From Lysobacter capsici (GTDB taxonomy: Bacteria; Pseudomonadota; Gammaproteobacteria; Xanthomonadales; Xanthomonadaceae), in NCBI RefSeq assembly GCF_018732085.1, contig NZ_CP076103.1, positions 682,001-746,000 of the forward strand: a stretch of 64,000 bases of DNA, given 5' to 3'. The notes below the pieces were generated by a model, which had not been told where the DNA came from, made no database searches, and saw only the letters and a list, made by a program, of their open reading frames with translations. The position numbers were made by a program, and so were the translations under genes. This document shows positions 25,284-34,408 of the stretch, one piece after another. How positions within the stretch are numbered: the stretch's first letter is position 1; the number at the start of each line of letters is the position of its first letter.

Positions 25284-26246
25284 TCAGTGACGGCGCAACT
25301 GGGTCGGCGACACCCCGTAGTTCTGGCGGAACACCCGGCAGAAATTCGACTGCGAGCGAAAGCCGTTGCGGTAGGCGATTTCCGAGATCGGCAGATTCGC
25401 CAGCGCGGCGCTGGTCAACATCTCGCGCGCCTTGCTCAGGCGCAGCGCGCGCAGGCGTTCCATCACCGATTGGTCGCTGTCGCGGAACAGCCGATGCAGA
25501 TAGCCCTCGGAGATGCCGCAGCGCCGGGCGATGGTTTCGGCTGACAGGTCTTCGTCGGGGTAATGCGATTCGATGCAGTCCAGCGCTTTCTGCTTGTGCG
25601 CGGCGGCCAGCGAGCGGTCGTCGCAGAAGGTGCGGGTATCGCCGCGCAGCATCAGCGCGACCAGATCGCACAGCTGGGTGGTCAGCACCTGCGCTTCGCC
25701 GTCGCCGAGCTGGCCGGCGAGCCGATCGATCTGGCGCGCGTACACGCCGAGCAGTTCGGCGCGCGGGTCGCTGCCGTCGAGCGGCGCGGAAAACACCGTC
25801 GGCAGGTTGGACACGCGCTGGCGCAGCAGATGCACCGGGATCAGGGTATTGAAGCTTTCGTAGTGGCCTTCGGGCTGTACCTCGCCGACCACCGCCGCGG
25901 AAATCAGATAGATGCGTTGCGGTTCCAGCAACACCTCGTGGCCACCGACGACGTTGCGCGAGCGGCCGGCCGCCGGCAGCGCAAGTACGTAGTTCTGCGC
26001 CAACCCCGACAGATGCAACGGCGTGCGGCGCATGTGCAGGCCGCTGAGCGCGATGTGATTGAGTTGCAGCGCGCCGACCGACTGGCTCGCCAGCCAGCCC
26101 ATGCGGCCTTCGGGCCGGGTCAGCTGGATGTCGGCGCTGCCGAACCCGGGCGAGGACACGGTCGACCAGCCGCCCATCGCGCCCGCGGCGCTCGGCGCAT
26201 TCCTCGCGGAAAACTCCACGCGCGTGGAAGGAACGGTTGCGGACAT
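25284..26246 (-). CDS. AraC-family transcriptional regulator
   Basis: A 320-residue regulator. The N-terminal two thirds form a ligand-sensing region resembling the AraC_binding_2 (cupin-like) type, e.g. MGWLASQSVGALQLNHIALSG-like strands. The last 100 residues hold the double helix-turn-helix: CIESHYPDEDLSAETIARRCGISEGYLHRLFRD for the first and ISEIAYRNGFRSQSNFCRVFR for the second, ending YGVSPTQLRRH. It is divergent from the TonB receptor gene and convergent with MaoC, the usual place for a local activator responding to the imported or activated substrate. Confidence 0.9.
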   Translation of the reverse strand: MSATVPSTRVEFSARNAPSAAGAMGGWSTVSSPGFGSADIQLTRPEGRMGWLASQSVGALQLNHIALSGLHMRRTPLHLSGLAQNYVLALPAAGRSRNVVGGHEVLLEPQRIYLISAAVVGEVQPEGHYESFNTLIPVHLLRQRVSNLPTVFSAPLDGSDPRAELLGVYARQIDRLAGQLGDGEAQVLTTQLCDLVALMLRGDTRTFCDDRSLAAAHKQKALDCIESHYPDEDLSAETIARRCGISEGYLHRLFRDSDQSVMERLRALRLSKAREMLTSAALANLPISEIAYRNGFRSQSNFCRVFRQNYGVSPTQLRRH

Positions 26247-26305
26247 CAGCCACCTCGGGCGGATCGGACCAGCGGCATCTTAGGAGCGATCCGGCCCGCG
26301 CCGCA

Positions 26306-26320
26306 TGCTGCGACGCAGCA
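26306..26320. promoter_or_regulatory. Palindrome in the AraC / TonB-receptor divergent promoter region
   Basis: TGCTGCG-A-CGCAGCA, perfect 7-bp arms around a single base, 60 bp upstream of the AraC gene and 190 bp upstream of the receptor gene. Possible operator; AraC proteins more often use direct repeats, so this is tentative. Confidence 0.3.
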
Positions 26321-26508
26321 CATCGAGTGCAGTCATCGTCAATGCGCGGTGCTGCAAACGTAGAACCCGCCCGGGGCATGGCCGCTATGTTGCTTGCGAC
26401 ACACGGCGCCGATGGGGGGCGCGGTCCGAGGCTCGGGCCGCACGCGGCGCGGCATGCATCCGATGACGGCCGCGCCTTGCGCGGTCATGGGCGAGGGGAT
26501 CGAACGAA

Positions 26509-28737
26509 ATGAAACAAGGGATTTTGAGCGCGGCGATCGGTCTGGCGATGCTGACGCCTCTGCCGCAGGCACAGGCGCAGGACGCCGCCGCGCCCGAGCA
26601 AGCGCAAAGCGCCGAAGCCTCGGCAAAGAAACCGACCCAACTGGAATCGGTCACCGTGACTGCGCGCAAACGCGAGGAAACCCTGCAGGACGTACCGATC
26701 GCGGTCAGCGCGTTCACCGCTTCGGCCTTGTTCGAACAGAACGTGCGCAACCTCGGCGACCTGCAGGGCAAGGTGCCGTCGTTGCAGGTGTATGCCGCGC
26801 GCGGCTCCAACACGACCTTGACCGCCTACATCCGCGGCATCGGCCAGGCCGATCCGACCTGGGGCTTCGATCCCGCGGTCGGCGTCTACCTCGACGATGT
26901 CTACCTGGCCCGCCCGCAGGGCGCGTTGCTCGACGTGTTCGATGTCAGCCGGATCGAAGTGCTGCGCGGCCCGCAGGGCAGCCTGTACGGCAAGAACACC
27001 ATCGGCGGCGCGATCAAGTACGTGTCCAACCCCTTGCCGAAAACCACCCGCGGTTCGGTCGAGGCCAGCATCGGCACCCACGGCGAGCAGGGCGTCAAGG
27101 CGAGCCTCGGCGGCGCCAGCGACGACGGCGTGTGGCGCGCGCGGGTCGCGGCGGCGAGCATGCACAACGACGGCTACGGCGAAAACCTCACCTACGACAG
27201 CCGCAACGGCAACAAGAACACCAATGCCGCGCGCGCGACCCTGGGCTTCTTTCCCTCCGACGAGTTCAGCATCGAGCTGGCGCTCGACGGCATGCACGAC
27301 AATTCGAACCCGCGCGGCGCCAGGATGCTCAAGGCGAACCGCTTCTATCCGTCGTACCGTCCGCTCGACAGCGATTACGACACCCGCAGCGGCATGCCGC
27401 AGGTCAATCACAGCGAACTCGAAGGCGTCGCGCTCACCGCCAAATGGATCGCCAATGCCGATTGGAGCTTCAAGTCGGTCACCGCCTACCGCAGTTCGGA
27501 AACCCGCTCGAACATCGATTTCGACACCCTGCCGCAGAAGATCGGCGACGCCGGCGGCAGCTACAGCGATCATCAGTTCAGCCAGGAGCTGCAGGCGAAT
27601 TTCGATTCCGGTGGCAGCGTGCATGGCGTGTTCGGGCTGTTCTATTTCAACGGCGCCGCCGGCGGCATCAACCGCAGCACGTTTCTCGGGTCGCCGCCGT
27701 ACACCACGCTGGGCCTGTCGCAGTTCGCGGTCAGCAGCGGCCAGGTCGACACCCGCAGCGTCGCGGCCTACGCCGATTTCAGCTGGGACATCGACCCGGA
27801 CTGGAGCCTGGACGTCGGCCTGCGCTTCACCGACGAAACCAAGCGCGCGCTGATCCTCAACTACGCCTACGCCGATCCGGCGTTCCAGCGGCCGATCGCG
27901 GAGCTGGCCAACTTCACCGGTTCCAATTCCTCGCGCAACGTGTCGCCGAAGGTGTCGCTGTCGTGGCGCGCGAACGATCGCATCAATCTGTACGCCAGCT
28001 ACAACACCGGCTTTCACTCAGGCGGCTACAACATCCGCGCCAACTGCGCGGTGATCCCGAGTTCGTGCCGGCCGATCGACGACGAGAAGGTCCAGTCCTA
28101 TGAACTGGGCAGCAAGATGAGCTTCTTCGACGATCGCCTGATGATCAACACCTCGGTGTTCCACAACGACTATTCCAACATCCAGTTGTCGGTGTTCACG
28201 TCCTACACCTTGCCCGGCGGCAGCACCGGTTTCTTCGGCGACTACACCAATGCCGGCAAGGGGTATATCCAGGGTCTGGAGCAGGAGTTCGCCTGGAAAC
28301 CGTCGGAGCATTGGACGCTCAGCGGCAACTTCGCCTATCTGCGGACCAGGTACAGCGAATACCTGAGCGGCGGCGTGGATATCGCCGACAGTCAGCGTTT
28401 CACCAACGCGCCGCGCTGGTCGGGCGGACTCAGCCTGTACGGGCATTACCCACTGGCGCGCGGCGGCAGCCTGGGCGGGCGGATCAACTACAGCTACCAG
28501 ACCAAGGTGTATCCGGAGACCACGTTGTCGCCGTTGATCGCGCAGCGCGCCTACGGCCTGTGGAACGCCGGGCTGATCTGGCAGGTCAACGAGCCGTGGA
28601 CGCTGAGCCTGCAAGGCAGCAACCTGGCCGACAAGTCGTATCGCACCACCGGTTACAACGTCGCCGCGTTGGACATCGTGACCGGTTTCTACGGCGCGCC
28701 GCGCACGGTGAGCTTGTCGGCGCGCTATGAATTCTGA
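26509..28737 (+). CDS. TonB-dependent outer-membrane receptor
   Basis: A 742-residue receptor with a signal peptide (ILSAAIGLAMLTPLPQAQAQ), a TonB-box-like LESVTVTARKREETLQDVPI near residue 45, and a plug domain with DPAVGVYLDDVYLARPQGAL and IEVLRGPQGSLYGKNTIGGA. The remaining 550 residues are a beta-barrel of aromatic-ended strands finishing in SLSARYEF, the expected C-terminal Phe. The start has a GAGGGGATCG ribosome region. The subtype resembles receptors abundant in sphingomonads and xanthomonads for organic substrates rather than siderophores. The genes downstream (hydrolase, CoA ligase) suggest it imports an ester or carboxylic acid. Confidence 0.92.
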   Translation: MKQGILSAAIGLAMLTPLPQAQAQDAAAPEQAQSAEASAKKPTQLESVTVTARKREETLQDVPIAVSAFTASALFEQNVRNLGDLQGKVPSLQVYAARGSNTTLTAYIRGIGQADPTWGFDPAVGVYLDDVYLARPQGALLDVFDVSRIEVLRGPQGSLYGKNTIGGAIKYVSNPLPKTTRGSVEASIGTHGEQGVKASLGGASDDGVWRARVAAASMHNDGYGENLTYDSRNGNKNTNAARATLGFFPSDEFSIELALDGMHDNSNPRGARMLKANRFYPSYRPLDSDYDTRSGMPQVNHSELEGVALTAKWIANADWSFKSVTAYRSSETRSNIDFDTLPQKIGDAGGSYSDHQFSQELQANFDSGGSVHGVFGLFYFNGAAGGINRSTFLGSPPYTTLGLSQFAVSSGQVDTRSVAAYADFSWDIDPDWSLDVGLRFTDETKRALILNYAYADPAFQRPIAELANFTGSNSSRNVSPKVSLSWRANDRINLYASYNTGFHSGGYNIRANCAVIPSSCRPIDDEKVQSYELGSKMSFFDDRLMINTSVFHNDYSNIQLSVFTSYTLPGGSTGFFGDYTNAGKGYIQGLEQEFAWKPSEHWTLSGNFAYLRTRYSEYLSGGVDIADSQRFTNAPRWSGGLSLYGHYPLARGGSLGGRINYSYQTKVYPETTLSPLIAQRAYGLWNAGLIWQVNEPWTLSLQGSNLADKSYRTTGYNVAALDIVTGFYGAPRTVSLSARYEF

Positions 28738-28786
28738 GCACTCGCCCGTTGCGAACCCATCGCACGCAAGGGATATAACACCCACC

Positions 28787-29674
28787 ATGTCGGCCGAACG
28801 ATTCAGCACGCTGCGCTGGCGCAGCCCGGACGGATTGCAGTTGTACGCGCGCGATTACCCGGGCGTGCCCGGCGCCGAGGCGTCGGCGCGCTGTCCGGTG
28901 ATCTGCATTCCGGGATTGACCCGCAATTCGGCCGATTTCGACGAGATCGCGGCGATGGTGGCAGCCAGCGGGCGGCGGGTGCTCGCGGTGGATCTGCGTG
29001 GACGCGGGCAGTCGCATTACGCCACCGATCCGGCGACTTACAGCGTCGATACCTACGCACTCGATATTCTCGAACTGATGCGCTCGCAATCGATCTCGCG
29101 CGCGGTGTTCATGGGCACCTCGCTCGGCGTGTGGGTGACGTTGACGATCGCGGCCAAGCGCGCGGACGCGGTGGTCGCGGCGGTGCTCAACGATGCCGGA
29201 CCGGAGGCGCCGAAGGCCGCGCTGGACCGGATCGCGCGCTACGCCGGCGTTCCGGTGCCGCCGATGACGCGCGAGGACGCCGCGACCTATATCGAGCGGG
29301 TCGGCAGCGCGGCCTATCCGCGTTATACGCGGGCCGACTGGATGGGCATGATCGAGCGGATGTTCCGCGTGCGCGAGGATGGATTGCTGGTGCTCGACTA
29401 CGACCCGCGCATCATCCGCACCCTCGGCCCGATCAAGCTGTGGCTGCTGCGGCCGCTGCTGTGGCGCCTGTACCGCAAGCTCGCCACGCAACGGCCGACC
29501 TTGATCCTGCGCGGTGAATTGTCGGACGTGCTCGAAGCGCGCACCGCGCGGCGCATGGCGGCGGTGTCGCCGTTGGCCCGTCTGGTCGAAGTGGCGCAGG
29601 TCGGGCATGCGCCGTCGTTGTCGGAGCCCGATGCGGTGGCCGGGATCATGGGGCTGTTGCGCGAGGTGGATTGA
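28787..29674 (+). CDS. Alpha/beta-fold hydrolase
   Basis: A 295-residue hydrolase (an in-frame ATG at 28727 overlapping the receptor's stop would add 20 residues). The fold is clear: PVICIPGLTRNSADFDEIA (oxyanion hole), VLAVDLRGRGQSHY, the nucleophile elbow FMGTSLGVWVTL with Ser in G-T-S-L-G, and an acid/His pair near LILRGELSDVL and VGHAPSLSEPD. No signal peptide is visible, so it acts in the cytoplasm. It lies between a TonB receptor and an acyl-CoA synthetase, all on one strand with short gaps. I infer that it hydrolyses an imported ester or lactone to the acid used by the next enzyme. Confidence 0.85.
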   Translation: MSAERFSTLRWRSPDGLQLYARDYPGVPGAEASARCPVICIPGLTRNSADFDEIAAMVAASGRRVLAVDLRGRGQSHYATDPATYSVDTYALDILELMRSQSISRAVFMGTSLGVWVTLTIAAKRADAVVAAVLNDAGPEAPKAALDRIARYAGVPVPPMTREDAATYIERVGSAAYPRYTRADWMGMIERMFRVREDGLLVLDYDPRIIRTLGPIKLWLLRPLLWRLYRKLATQRPTLILRGELSDVLEARTARRMAAVSPLARLVEVAQVGHAPSLSEPDAVAGIMGLLREVD

Positions 29675-29698
29675 TCGCAGTTCGGAGATTCCAGCGCC

Positions 29699-31300
29699 AT
29701 GCTCAACATACCGGCCCCCTTGCTGCCCGACATTTTCGCGACCCATGGCCGCTGGCTCGGTACGCGGCCGGTGATCGTCGCGCCCGACCGCAGCGTGGAC
29801 TGGCGCACGCTCGACGCGCAGACCAACCGCATCGCCAATGCGCTGATCGCCGCCGGTGCGCGCCACGACGATCGCATCGCGATGCTGATGTCGAACTGCA
29901 TCGAGATGGCCGAACTCATCGTCGGGATCATGAAGGCCGGCTGCGTCGCGGTGCCGCTCAACACCGCGGTCAGCGATGCCAGCGCGGCGGCGATGATCGC
30001 CGATGCGGGCGCGGCGATGGTGTTCGCGACCGCCGATCACGCCGCGCGGGTGCAAGCGAGGGCCGGCGTTGCGCGGATCGAAGTCGGCGCGGTCGCCAGC
30101 TCGCACCAGTTGGGTTCGCGCGCGATCGGCCCGGGCGAGCACCACCCGGATGCGGCCGGATGGCAGGCGTACGCGGACTGGCTCGGCAACGCCGGTGTCG
30201 AGCCGCCCAAGGTACCGATCGCCGGCGCGGACCTGTGCAACATCATCTATTCCTCGGGCACCACCGGCGAGCCGAAGGGCATCGTGCATACCCATCAGGC
30301 GCGGCTGCTATGGGCCTACGACATCGCCCTGGCCCTGCGTCAGCATTCGGGCGCGCGCAGCCTGATCGTGACCGGGTTGTATTCGAACATCAGCTGGGCG
30401 GCCTTGCTGGGCACCTGGCTCAGCGGCGGCACCGTGGTGCTGCGCCGGGGCTTCGATGTGGCCGACACCCTGGCGACGATCGCGCGCGAGCGGATCACGC
30501 ATACGGCGATGGTGCCGGTGCAGTACCAGCGGCTGCTCGATTATCCCGCGTTCGCGACGACCGACCGGTCCTCGCTGCAAATGGTGATGAGCGTGGGGTC
30601 GTCCTTGCCGCCGGCGACCAAGGCGCGCTTGATCGACACCTGCCGCTGCGATGTGGTCGAGGTGTACGGCACCACCGAAGGGGTGCTCACCGCGTTGGCG
30701 CCGCAGGACGCGCAAGGCCGCCTGGCCTCGGTCGGCAAGCCGCTGGCGGGTGTGGAGCTGGCGATTCTCGATGCGGACGATCGTCCGGTCGCGGCCGGGC
30801 AGGCGGGCGAGATCGTCGGCCGCAGCCGGTTCGCGATGCATGCGTACTGGCGCCGGCCCGCGGCGACCGCCGAGGCGATCTGGATCGATGCCGATGGGCG
30901 GCCGTGGCTGCGCACGGGCGATATCGGCCGCCTCGACGACGAGGGCTATCTATACATCCTCGATCGCAAGAAGGACCTGATCATTTCCGGCGGACAGAAC
31001 ATTTATCCGGCCGACATCGAGGCGGTGCTGATGGAGCACGAGCATGTCGGCGAATGCGCGGTGATCGGTATCCCGAGCCCGACCTGGGGCGAATCGCCGC
31101 TGGCGCTGGTCGTGCTCAAGCAGCGCGGCCTCGACGAGCGAGGTTCCGGCGAGGCCGAGCAGATCAAGGCCTGGCTCAACCAGCGCGTGGGCAAACAGCA
31201 GCGCGTGGTCGCGGTCGAGTTGCGCGAGCAATTGCCGCGCAATCCCACCGGCAAGCTGCTCAAGCGCGAACTGCGCGCGCCGTATTGGCCGGGTGCCTGA
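29699..31300 (+). CDS. AMP-forming acyl/aryl-CoA synthetase
   Basis: A 533-residue member of the adenylate-forming superfamily, which activates a carboxylic acid to its AMP ester and then to the CoA thioester. Motifs in order: A3 CNIIYSSGTTGEPKGIVHTH, A5 VVEVYGTTEG, A7/A8 WLRTGDIGRLDDEGYLYILD, RKKDLIISGGQNIYP (hinge), and A10 PRNPTGKLLKREL with the catalytic Lys. Length and the absence of a carrier domain fit a stand-alone ligase of the fatty-acid or aryl-acid type. It starts 24 bp after the hydrolase, so the receptor, hydrolase and ligase probably form an operon. Confidence 0.92.
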   Translation: MLNIPAPLLPDIFATHGRWLGTRPVIVAPDRSVDWRTLDAQTNRIANALIAAGARHDDRIAMLMSNCIEMAELIVGIMKAGCVAVPLNTAVSDASAAAMIADAGAAMVFATADHAARVQARAGVARIEVGAVASSHQLGSRAIGPGEHHPDAAGWQAYADWLGNAGVEPPKVPIAGADLCNIIYSSGTTGEPKGIVHTHQARLLWAYDIALALRQHSGARSLIVTGLYSNISWAALLGTWLSGGTVVLRRGFDVADTLATIARERITHTAMVPVQYQRLLDYPAFATTDRSSLQMVMSVGSSLPPATKARLIDTCRCDVVEVYGTTEGVLTALAPQDAQGRLASVGKPLAGVELAILDADDRPVAAGQAGEIVGRSRFAMHAYWRRPAATAEAIWIDADGRPWLRTGDIGRLDDEGYLYILDRKKDLIISGGQNIYPADIEAVLMEHEHVGECAVIGIPSPTWGESPLALVVLKQRGLDERGSGEAEQIKAWLNQRVGKQQRVVAVELREQLPRNPTGKLLKRELRAPYWPGA

Positions 31301-31622
31301 GCGGGTTGCTCGGTGGCCGCGTCCGCCTGTCGGCCGGTGTCGCGGTGCGGACGAATCGGCTCGATCGACGGCGCTCCCGCGCGAGGAGATCCGATGGAAT
31401 GATGCGATCTGCGATCAACCGCCCATTGGCCGAAAACACGATCGGTCCGCGTGGTGATGCAGACCGCGCGCCGGGGTCTGGCCCCGGCGGCGGCTTGCGC
31501 TTCACGGATGGTCGGGCGTTTCAAACCACGCCGTCCATGCGCTTCGAGCGCTGACTATCGACAGGGCTGTGCCTCACGGCCCGCGCGAGGCAATCGCGCG
31601 CGCCCTGGCTGCCCATGCAGGG
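31301..31622. other. Gene-free stretch after the CoA-ligase gene
   Basis: About 320 bp between two convergent genes. No ORF with a ribosome site and no strong terminator hairpin was seen. Confidence 0.4.
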
Positions 31623-31835
31623 TCACTCGTCCTCGCCTTCCTCTTCCTCTTCTTCATCCTCGTCTTCTTCGTCCTCATCCTCGTACTGCTGGCCCAGCGA
31701 GTAGCGAATCCACGGTTCGCCTTCGGTGTGCTTGCCGGTGGCGATGGCGATGAGCACCCAGCCTTCGTCCAGCAACCGATTGACGTCCTGCACGCTGTCG
31801 GTCTCCTGGACCGTTCCGATCGTTTCCAAATCCAC
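31623..31835 (-). CDS. Small conserved-looking protein with acidic tail
   Basis: A 70-residue protein from a GTG preceded by AAGGAA at 8 nt (a TTG at 31865 would add ten residues). The first 50 residues look like a genuine small domain: TDSVQDVNRLLDEGWVLIAI, then GEPWIRYSLGQQ. The last 20 residues are almost all Glu and Asp, encoded by a CTC/TTC-rich tract on the plus strand. The pattern (a long strand with W-V-L-I-A-I) resembles small unannotated proteins that track with cytosolic housekeeping genes, but I do not recognise the family. It is transcribed alone. Confidence 0.55.
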   Translation of the reverse strand: MDLETIGTVQETDSVQDVNRLLDEGWVLIAIATGKHTEGEPWIRYSLGQQYEDEDEEDEDEEEEEEGEDE

Positions 31836-32082
31836 GGTGAGTGTTTCCTTGAGGGCGGCCGACAAGAATAAATCACGCGTGTGTCGCGGGTAAGCGCACG
31901 GCCGCGGTCCGCATCCGCGGGTTCACCCGCCGATGCTCCAATAGTGCGTCCGGACGGATGCGTCCGGCCTCGTTGCGCCCGGCGCCCGAATGCATGGTTC
32001 CCGGCCCGCGTCCGGGCTACGCTGGCGGGGATTCGCGCCTGCCCGATCCGACGATGCCCTTGCGCCGCCCCGGAGTCCGCTC

Positions 32083-32703
32083 ATGTCCCAGCACGGTCCG
32101 CGTCACCCCATCCTGTCGGTCGCGCCCGAGCGCCTGCATCCGACCCAGCTCACCGTCGGCCGTGCCGAGGTCGCCGCCAAGCGCGCGCAATGGCATGCGC
32201 TCGGCGCCAAGAAACGCAAGGCCCTGATCGCGTCGCACTGGTTTCCCGGCGTGCTGGGGCCGCAGGGCGCGGTGTATATCGTCGATCACCATCATTTCGG
32301 CCTGGCGATGCTGCTGGAGGGCGTCGAGCGGGTGCCGGTGATCGTGCAGCGCGATTTCTCCTGGCTCGCGCCGGACACGTTCTGGCGGACCATGGAATTC
32401 AACCGCTGGGCGCACCCTTACGACGATCGCGGACAGCGCACCGATTACGCCGCGATCCCGTCGCGCCTGAGCGAGTTGCGCGACGATCCGTACCGCACCC
32501 TCGCCGCGCGCGTGCGCGAGGCCGGCGGCTGCGCGAAGGACGCGACGCCGTACGCGGAATTCCTGTGGGCCGATTTCTTCCGCGCGCGGCTCAAGCCGGC
32601 CGCGGTCGCCAAGGGCGGCGACAAGCTGTTGCAGCGCGCCTTGCTGCTCGCGCACGGACACGACGCCGGCTACCTGCCCGGCTGGAGCGGCCTGATCGAA
32701 TGA
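32083..32703 (+). CDS. ParB-like (ParBc_2-type) protein
   Basis: A 206-residue protein with the ParB/sulfiredoxin-like core. It has SVAPERLHPTQLTVGRAEVA at the start, KRKALIASHWFPGVLGPQGAVYIVDHHHFGLAML in the middle (the D-x-H-H-H strand-turn being its most striking motif), and RVPVIVQRDFSW. It fits the family of putative ParB-like nucleases (PF08857 type), which are distinct from chromosome-segregation ParB. The stop codon overlaps the start of the sulfate-permease gene (ATGA), so the two are translationally coupled. The biochemical role is unknown; a nuclease or a sulfiredoxin-like redox ATPase activity are both possible for this fold. Confidence 0.7.
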   Translation: MSQHGPRHPILSVAPERLHPTQLTVGRAEVAAKRAQWHALGAKKRKALIASHWFPGVLGPQGAVYIVDHHHFGLAMLLEGVERVPVIVQRDFSWLAPDTFWRTMEFNRWAHPYDDRGQRTDYAAIPSRLSELRDDPYRTLAARVREAGGCAKDATPYAEFLWADFFRARLKPAAVAKGGDKLLQRALLLAHGHDAGYLPGWSGLIE

Positions 32704-34364
32704 GCGCGCTCGCCGTTCCCGCAAGCGCAGGCTCGCGCTGGACCGATCTGCTGGCCGGCCTGGCGATCGCGGGGCTGTTGTTGCCCGAGGCGGTGGCGTA
32801 CTCCAGCATCGCCGGCCTGCCCGCGCAGACCGGCGTGTTCGCCTTGTTCGCAGGATTGGTCTGCTACGGCCTGATCGGACGCAGCCGATTCGCGATCGTG
32901 TCGGCGACCTCGTCGTCCGCGGCGGTGCTGGCCGCGGCGACCCTCGCCACCGCCGGTAGCGACGCGGCCGCGCGCGCGGCGATCGCGGTGTTCCTCACCC
33001 TGGCGACCGGCGCGTGTTTTCTGCTCGCCAGCGCGGCGCGGCTCGGCGGCCTGTCGCAGATGATCGCGCGGCCGGTGCTGCGCGGCTTCACCTTCGGCCT
33101 GGCCTGCGTGATCGTGGTGAAGCAGTTGCCGACCCTGCTGGGGCTGCACGCGCAACACGGCGACGTCCTGCCGTTGTTGCTGGAAGTGCTGCGGCGCATC
33201 GGCGAATGGCAGCCGGCCAGCCTGTTGACCGGCGCGGCCGCGCTGCTGCTGTTGTTCGTCGGCGAGCGCAGGCCGCGCATTCCCGGCAGCCTGATCGTCA
33301 TCGTGCTCGGCATCGCCGCGTCCGCGTGGCTGGCGGGGCAGGGCGTGGCCGTGACCGGCACGATCGCGATGGCCCCGCAATGGGCGCTGCCGGGCTGGCC
33401 GACGCGCGAGCAATGGTTGCCCAGCCTCGAACTGGCGATCGCCTTGACCCTGATCCTCTACGCCGAGTCCTACGGCGCGATCCGCGCCTTCGCGCTCAAG
33501 CACGGCGACGGCGTGCAGGCCAACCGCGACCTGTTCGCGCTCGGTGTGGCGAACGTGGTGTCGGGTGTGTTGCACGGCCTGCCGGTCGGCGCCGGCTACT
33601 CGGCGACCTCGGCCAACGAAGCGGCGGGCGCGCGTTCGCGTCTGGCCGGCCTGGTCGCGGCGCTCGTGGTGTTGCTGATGGTGGCGTTCGCGTTGCCGTG
33701 GATCGAGCGCATTCCGCAGCCGGTGCTGGCGGCGATCGTGATCCATGCGGTCGGAAAGTCGTTGCGTCCGGCGGTATTCGCGCCGTACCTGCGCTGGCAT
33801 CGCGATCGCCTGATCGCGTTCGCCGCGGTGGCGGCGGTGCTGGCGCTGGGCATTCTCAACGGCTTGCTGGCGGCCATCGCGATCAGTGTGCTGATGCTGT
33901 TGCGCAAGCTCGCGCGGCCGCGCCTGAGCGTGCTCGGAAAACTCGCCGGCGGCCACGATTTCGTCGATATCGCCCTGCATCCGCAGGCGTTGCCAGCGCC
34001 CGGCGTGCTGGTGCTGCGTCCCGAACAGCCGCTGTTCTTCGCCAACGCCGAACCGATCCTGGCGCTGGCGCGGCAACAGGTGGAACGGCACCCGGACGCG
34101 CATCGGCTGGTGTTGAGCCTGGAGCTGTCGCCGGACCTCGACAGCACCTCGCTGGAGGCACTCAGCGATTTCGATGCGTGGCTCAAGGCGCGCGGCGTCG
34201 CACTGACCCTGGCGCGGTTGAAGGACGGCGTGCGCAGCGTGTTGCTGCGCGCGAAGCTGTCCGGCGAAGCGGCCTCGGCGCTGGATTACTGGAGCGTGGA
34301 CGATGCGGTCAACGCCGCGCCGTCCGCGCGCGATGACGGCAAGGACGATCGCGACAAGGGCTAG
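32700..34364 (+). CDS. SulP-family anion permease with STAS domain
   Basis: A 554-residue inner-membrane transporter of the SLC26/SulP family. The family signature is visible at the N-terminus: AIAGLLLPEAVAYSSIAGLPAQTGVFALF. About ten to twelve membrane segments follow, including YGAIRAFALKHGDGVQANRDLFALG and a VGAGYSATSANEAAGARS loop typical of the group. The C-terminal 120 residues form a cytoplasmic STAS domain (PGVLVLRPEQPLFFANAE, LVLSLELSPDLDSTSLEAL). Substrates in the family include sulfate, bicarbonate and dicarboxylates. The start overlaps the ParB-like gene by 4 bp. Confidence 0.92.
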   Translation: MSALAVPASAGSRWTDLLAGLAIAGLLLPEAVAYSSIAGLPAQTGVFALFAGLVCYGLIGRSRFAIVSATSSSAAVLAAATLATAGSDAAARAAIAVFLTLATGACFLLASAARLGGLSQMIARPVLRGFTFGLACVIVVKQLPTLLGLHAQHGDVLPLLLEVLRRIGEWQPASLLTGAAALLLLFVGERRPRIPGSLIVIVLGIAASAWLAGQGVAVTGTIAMAPQWALPGWPTREQWLPSLELAIALTLILYAESYGAIRAFALKHGDGVQANRDLFALGVANVVSGVLHGLPVGAGYSATSANEAAGARSRLAGLVAALVVLLMVAFALPWIERIPQPVLAAIVIHAVGKSLRPAVFAPYLRWHRDRLIAFAAVAAVLALGILNGLLAAIAISVLMLLRKLARPRLSVLGKLAGGHDFVDIALHPQALPAPGVLVLRPEQPLFFANAEPILALARQQVERHPDAHRLVLSLELSPDLDSTSLEALSDFDAWLKARGVALTLARLKDGVRSVLLRAKLSGEAASALDYWSVDDAVNAAPSARDDGKDDRDKG

Positions 34365-34408
34365 GCCGGCCCATCACGGCCGGATGAGCCGTCGCCGCCC
34401 GGCGAGCG

